Source: Bacteroidales bacterium
Lineage (GTDB): Bacteria > Bacteroidota > Bacteroidia > Bacteroidales > Muribaculaceae
Direction of reading: 5' to 3'
Length of the DNA: 14,435 bases
Assembly (NCBI GenBank): GCA_004557195.1
Contig: SFER01000038.1
Location: 1-14,435, forward strand
Shown here: in pieces, positions 12,073 through 14,435 of the stretch
How positions within the stretch are numbered: position 1 is the stretch's first letter
Layout: each line of letters begins with the position of its first letter
Notes under the pieces: generated by a model
Told to the model about the DNA's origin: nothing
Database searches by the model: none
Seen by the model: the letters and a program-made list of their open reading frames with translations, nothing else
Position numbers and translations under genes: made by a program

Positions 12073-13998
12073 ATGGAATTTTCTTATACAATTTTGGTCT
12101 TAATCATTCCTGTCGTGATGTTCCTTCTCTTGGGAATCGGCGGCAAGTGGATGAGTAAGCAGTTCGCCGGTGTCTTAGGCACTTTGGCGATGGGCGTTAC
12201 CACCATTATCGCATATTCCATTGCCCTTACTTATTTCTTCGGAACCACTCAAGGGCAGATTGTCGATGGTGTTCGCCAGCAATTGCAAGTGCTTGATTTC
12301 ACTTGGCTTCAATTTACCGATAATCTCGTTATTAAACTCGGTGTGCTTCTCGACCCGATTACGGCTATGATGCTCATTGTCATCTCCACCGTGTCGTTTA
12401 TGGTGCACCTCTATAGCCTCGGTTATATGCATGGCGAAAAGGGCTTCCAGCGCTACTACGCTTTTCTTTCGCTCTTCACTTTCTCCATGCTCGGTCTTGT
12501 GGTAGCTACCAACATCTTCCAGATGTACATCTTCTGGGAGCTTGTGGGTGTTTCGTCTTATTTGCTCATCGGCTTCTATTACACCAAGCCTGCCGCTGTG
12601 GCTGCAAGCAAAAAGGCGTTTATCGTTACCCGTTTTGCCGACCTCGGCTTCCTCATTGGTATTCTCATTCTTTCGTTCTACTCCAATACCTTCAACTTCC
12701 TCGACCTCACTACCAATCCGGGTGCCGTTGTTGCAACAGCCGGTGGCGCAACTTTCATGGGTTGCTCGGTGATGGCTTGGGCGTTGATTCTCATCTTTAT
12801 GGGTGGTGCCGGTAAGTCGGCTATGTTCCCATTACACATTTGGCTTCCCGATGCTATGGAGGGCCCGACACCGGTTTCGGCTTTGATTCACGCCGCTACA
12901 ATGGTTGTGGCTGGTGTTTATCTTGTCGCTCGTCTCTTCCCGCTTTATGCTCAGGAGCCCGGAGTGCTCGAAATCATCACAGTGGTGGGCGCAATCACCG
13001 CTCTCTATGCCGCTATCGTTGCATGTGTGCAGAGCGACATCAAGCGCGTGCTCGCTTTCTCCACTATCTCTCAGATTGCATTCATGATCACCGCCCTCGG
13101 CGTTGCTCGTCCCGAATTGCATGAGGGAGTTGGCTACATGGCTTCTATGTTCCACCTCTTCACTCACGCAATGTTCAAGGCGTTGCTCTTCCTCGGTGCC
13201 GGTGCTATCATCCACGCTGTTCACAGCAACGAAGTTGATGCAATGGGCGGTCTTCGCAAATACATGCCCATCTGCCACATCACATTCCTCATCGGCTGTC
13301 TCGCAATCGCAGGTATTCCTCCTTTCGCAGGTTTCTTCTCGAAAGACGAAATCCTTGTTGCAGCATTTGAAAACAGTCCTCTTTGGGGCACTTGGCTCAC
13401 AGTGGTTGCCGGTATGACAGCGTTCTATATGTTCCGTGTTTACTATCTCATCTTCTGGTGGAACAATCCTGATTTCGGCGAGCACAAGCCTCACGAAGCT
13501 CCCGCAGTGATGACAATTCCGCTCATCTTCCTTGCTGCTGTGTCGTGCGTTGCCGGTTTGATTCCATTCGGTGAGTTTGTAACTTGGAATCGCGAGGTTT
13601 ACCACATCCACCTCAACTACACTGTTGCAGGCACAAGCGTGGTAGTAGCTCTCATTGGCATCGCTCTCGCAACAGTGCTCTACCGCAAGGAAAACAGCAT
13701 CCCCGAAAAGATGCAAAACGCCGTTCGCGGTCTCTGGACAGCGGCTTATCACCGCTTCTATATGGATGAGCTCTATCAGTTCATTACTCACAAGATTATT
13801 TTCGCTCGCATCTGCAAGCCTATCGCTTGGTTCGACCGCCACATCATCGACGGCACCATGGATATGTTTGCCAATGTCACCAACAAGGTGTCGGTTGCAA
13901 TTCGCGGTCTCCAGTCGGGAAGCATCCAAGCCTACATCCTTGTTTATTTCGTTGGTGTCTTGCTCATCGCGTTAATCACTTGGCTATGTCTAATCTAA
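12073..13998 (+). CDS. nuoL: NADH-quinone oxidoreductase subunit L (NuoL), distal antiporter-like subunit
   Basis: NuoL is the end subunit of the pumping arm, related to MrpA antiporters, with a long lateral helix running along the membrane arm. The 641-residue product has Glu156 in FWELVGVSSYLLIGF (E. coli Glu144), Lys248 in GGAGKSAMFPLHIWLPDAME (E. coli Lys229), HAATMV (273-278), Lys369 in AMFKALLFLGAG and Lys424 in FFSKDEIL (E. coli Lys399). The region beyond about 500, with the Tyr-rich LWTAAYHRFYMDELYQF segment, fits the lateral helix and the final anchor helix. It is slightly longer than E. coli NuoL (613). The ATG at 12073 lies 5 bases after nuoK. Confidence 0.97.
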   Translation: MEFSYTILVLIIPVVMFLLLGIGGKWMSKQFAGVLGTLAMGVTTIIAYSIALTYFFGTTQGQIVDGVRQQLQVLDFTWLQFTDNLVIKLGVLLDPITAMMLIVISTVSFMVHLYSLGYMHGEKGFQRYYAFLSLFTFSMLGLVVATNIFQMYIFWELVGVSSYLLIGFYYTKPAAVAASKKAFIVTRFADLGFLIGILILSFYSNTFNFLDLTTNPGAVVATAGGATFMGCSVMAWALILIFMGGAGKSAMFPLHIWLPDAMEGPTPVSALIHAATMVVAGVYLVARLFPLYAQEPGVLEIITVVGAITALYAAIVACVQSDIKRVLAFSTISQIAFMITALGVARPELHEGVGYMASMFHLFTHAMFKALLFLGAGAIIHAVHSNEVDAMGGLRKYMPICHITFLIGCLAIAGIPPFAGFFSKDEILVAAFENSPLWGTWLTVVAGMTAFYMFRVYYLIFWWNNPDFGEHKPHEAPAVMTIPLIFLAAVSCVAGLIPFGEFVTWNREVYHIHLNYTVAGTSVVVALIGIALATVLYRKENSIPEKMQNAVRGLWTAAYHRFYMDELYQFITHKIIFARICKPIAWFDRHIIDGTMDMFANVTNKVSVAIRGLQSGSIQAYILVYFVGVLLIALITWLCLI

Positions 13999-14022
13999 TC
14001 GAAGTATTTGCGATATAAACCG

Positions 14023-14033
14023 TTACAATTATG
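14023..14033 (+). repeat. 11-base element shared by the atpE and nuoM start sites
   Basis: TTACAATTATG, including the ATG, occurs here at the nuoM start and at 6879-6889 at the atpE start. Both sites lack a Shine-Dalgarno motif. The match may mark a common initiation context, or may be chance in A/T-rich gaps. Confidence 0.25.
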
Positions 14034-14435
14034 ATTTGGGAAAACATATTAATATATTTTGTAGTAATCCCTGTTCTCATGCTCGCATCACTTGCGCTTA
14101 GTAAACGCATGGCAGTGATTAGAACAATCTGTGTTGTTGGAGCCACAGCGCTGCTTGCTCTCTCGGCAGTGGTTACCTACCAGTTCCTCGCTCTTCGCGA
14201 AGCCGGTAACCAGGCTCCGATGCTCTTTACAGGTTCTTGGATGTGGTTTGAGCCACTCAACATTCATCTCGCACTCGGTGTGGATGGAATCTCGATTGTG
14301 ATGCTCATCCTCTCGTCGATTATCGTTTTCGCAGGTGTTTTCGCCTCCTGGAAAATCAATCCGCTCCCCAAAGAGTATTTCATGTGGTTCTGCTTGTTGT
14401 CAACAGGTGTGTTTGGCTTCTTCATCAGCATCGAC
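14031..14435 (+). CDS. nuoM: NADH-quinone oxidoreductase subunit M (NuoM), 5' part only
   Basis: NuoM is the middle antiporter-like proton-pumping subunit. The ATG at 14031 opens a frame that stays open for 135 codons to the window end, with no stop, so the gene is cut by the window rather than broken; the family is about 480-510 residues. Visible features are an N-terminal membrane helix (about 5-23), a second near 32-52, and the hallmark LGVDGIS at 82-88 followed by a third hydrophobic helix (88-106). SWMWFEPLNIHLALGVDG is the typical lead-in. It begins 32 bases after nuoL. nuoN is expected next, outside the window. Confidence 0.95.
   Translation, partial: MIWENILIYFVVIPVLMLASLALSKRMAVIRTICVVGATALLALSAVVTYQFLALREAGNQAPMLFTGSWMWFEPLNIHLALGVDGISIVMLILSSIIVFAGVFASWKINPLPKEYFMWFCLLSTGVFGFFISID

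Noticed and set aside
12832..13929. A 365-codon minus-strand frame opposite nuoL, rich in His, Cys and Glu.
   Set aside because: It is also in codon register with the + strand gene and is explained by the same avoidance of TTA, CTA and TCA codons. The product composition mirrors hydrophobic NuoL codons.

Overview
The window is a dense, single-strand energy-conservation locus from a bacterium of the phylum Bacteroidota, most likely order Bacteroidales (a gut lineage such as Muribaculaceae is my guess, not shown by the sequence). The pointers are: a complex I gene set with a fused nuoCD and no nuoE, nuoF or nuoG; an ATP synthase set starting with atpD-atpC; an epsilon subunit of only 77 residues; an F0 a subunit with a signal peptide and a periplasmic N-terminal extension; a beta subunit with an insertion that I associate with this phylum; a promoter-like TAnnTTTG element upstream of the first gene; and start codons preceded by A/T-rich sequence rather than Shine-Dalgarno motifs, with nuoB as the one clear exception.

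Layout, all on the + strand. Positions 1-215 form a leader with a candidate promoter (134-141), a strong hairpin (144-179) and a doubtful 47-codon ORF. The first complex I block follows: nuoA (216-590), nuoB (581-1192), nuoCD (1226-2860), nuoH (2882-3958). After only 36 bases a complete F1F0 ATP synthase set begins: atpD, atpC, atpB, atpE, atpF, atpH, atpA, atpG (3995-10672). After another 47 bases complex I resumes: nuoI, nuoJ, nuoK, nuoL and the 5' part of nuoM (10720-14435, cut by the window end). No gap between genes exceeds 47 bases. I see no terminator, mobile element, tRNA, rRNA or CRISPR array.

How the genes work together: the Nuo proteins build a proton-pumping quinone reductase lacking the NADH-oxidising module (NuoEFG), so its electron donor is either another partner or is encoded elsewhere. 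The Atp proteins build the F1F0 ATP synthase that would use the resulting proton gradient; its c subunit looks proton-specific rather than sodium-specific.

The most notable feature is the arrangement. A whole eight-gene ATP synthase set sits inside the complex I operon between nuoH and nuoI, with near-seamless joints, so the producer and the main consumer of proton motive force look co-transcribed from one upstream promoter. All individual genes are recognisable members of known families; the novelty, if any, is in the architecture and the leader.
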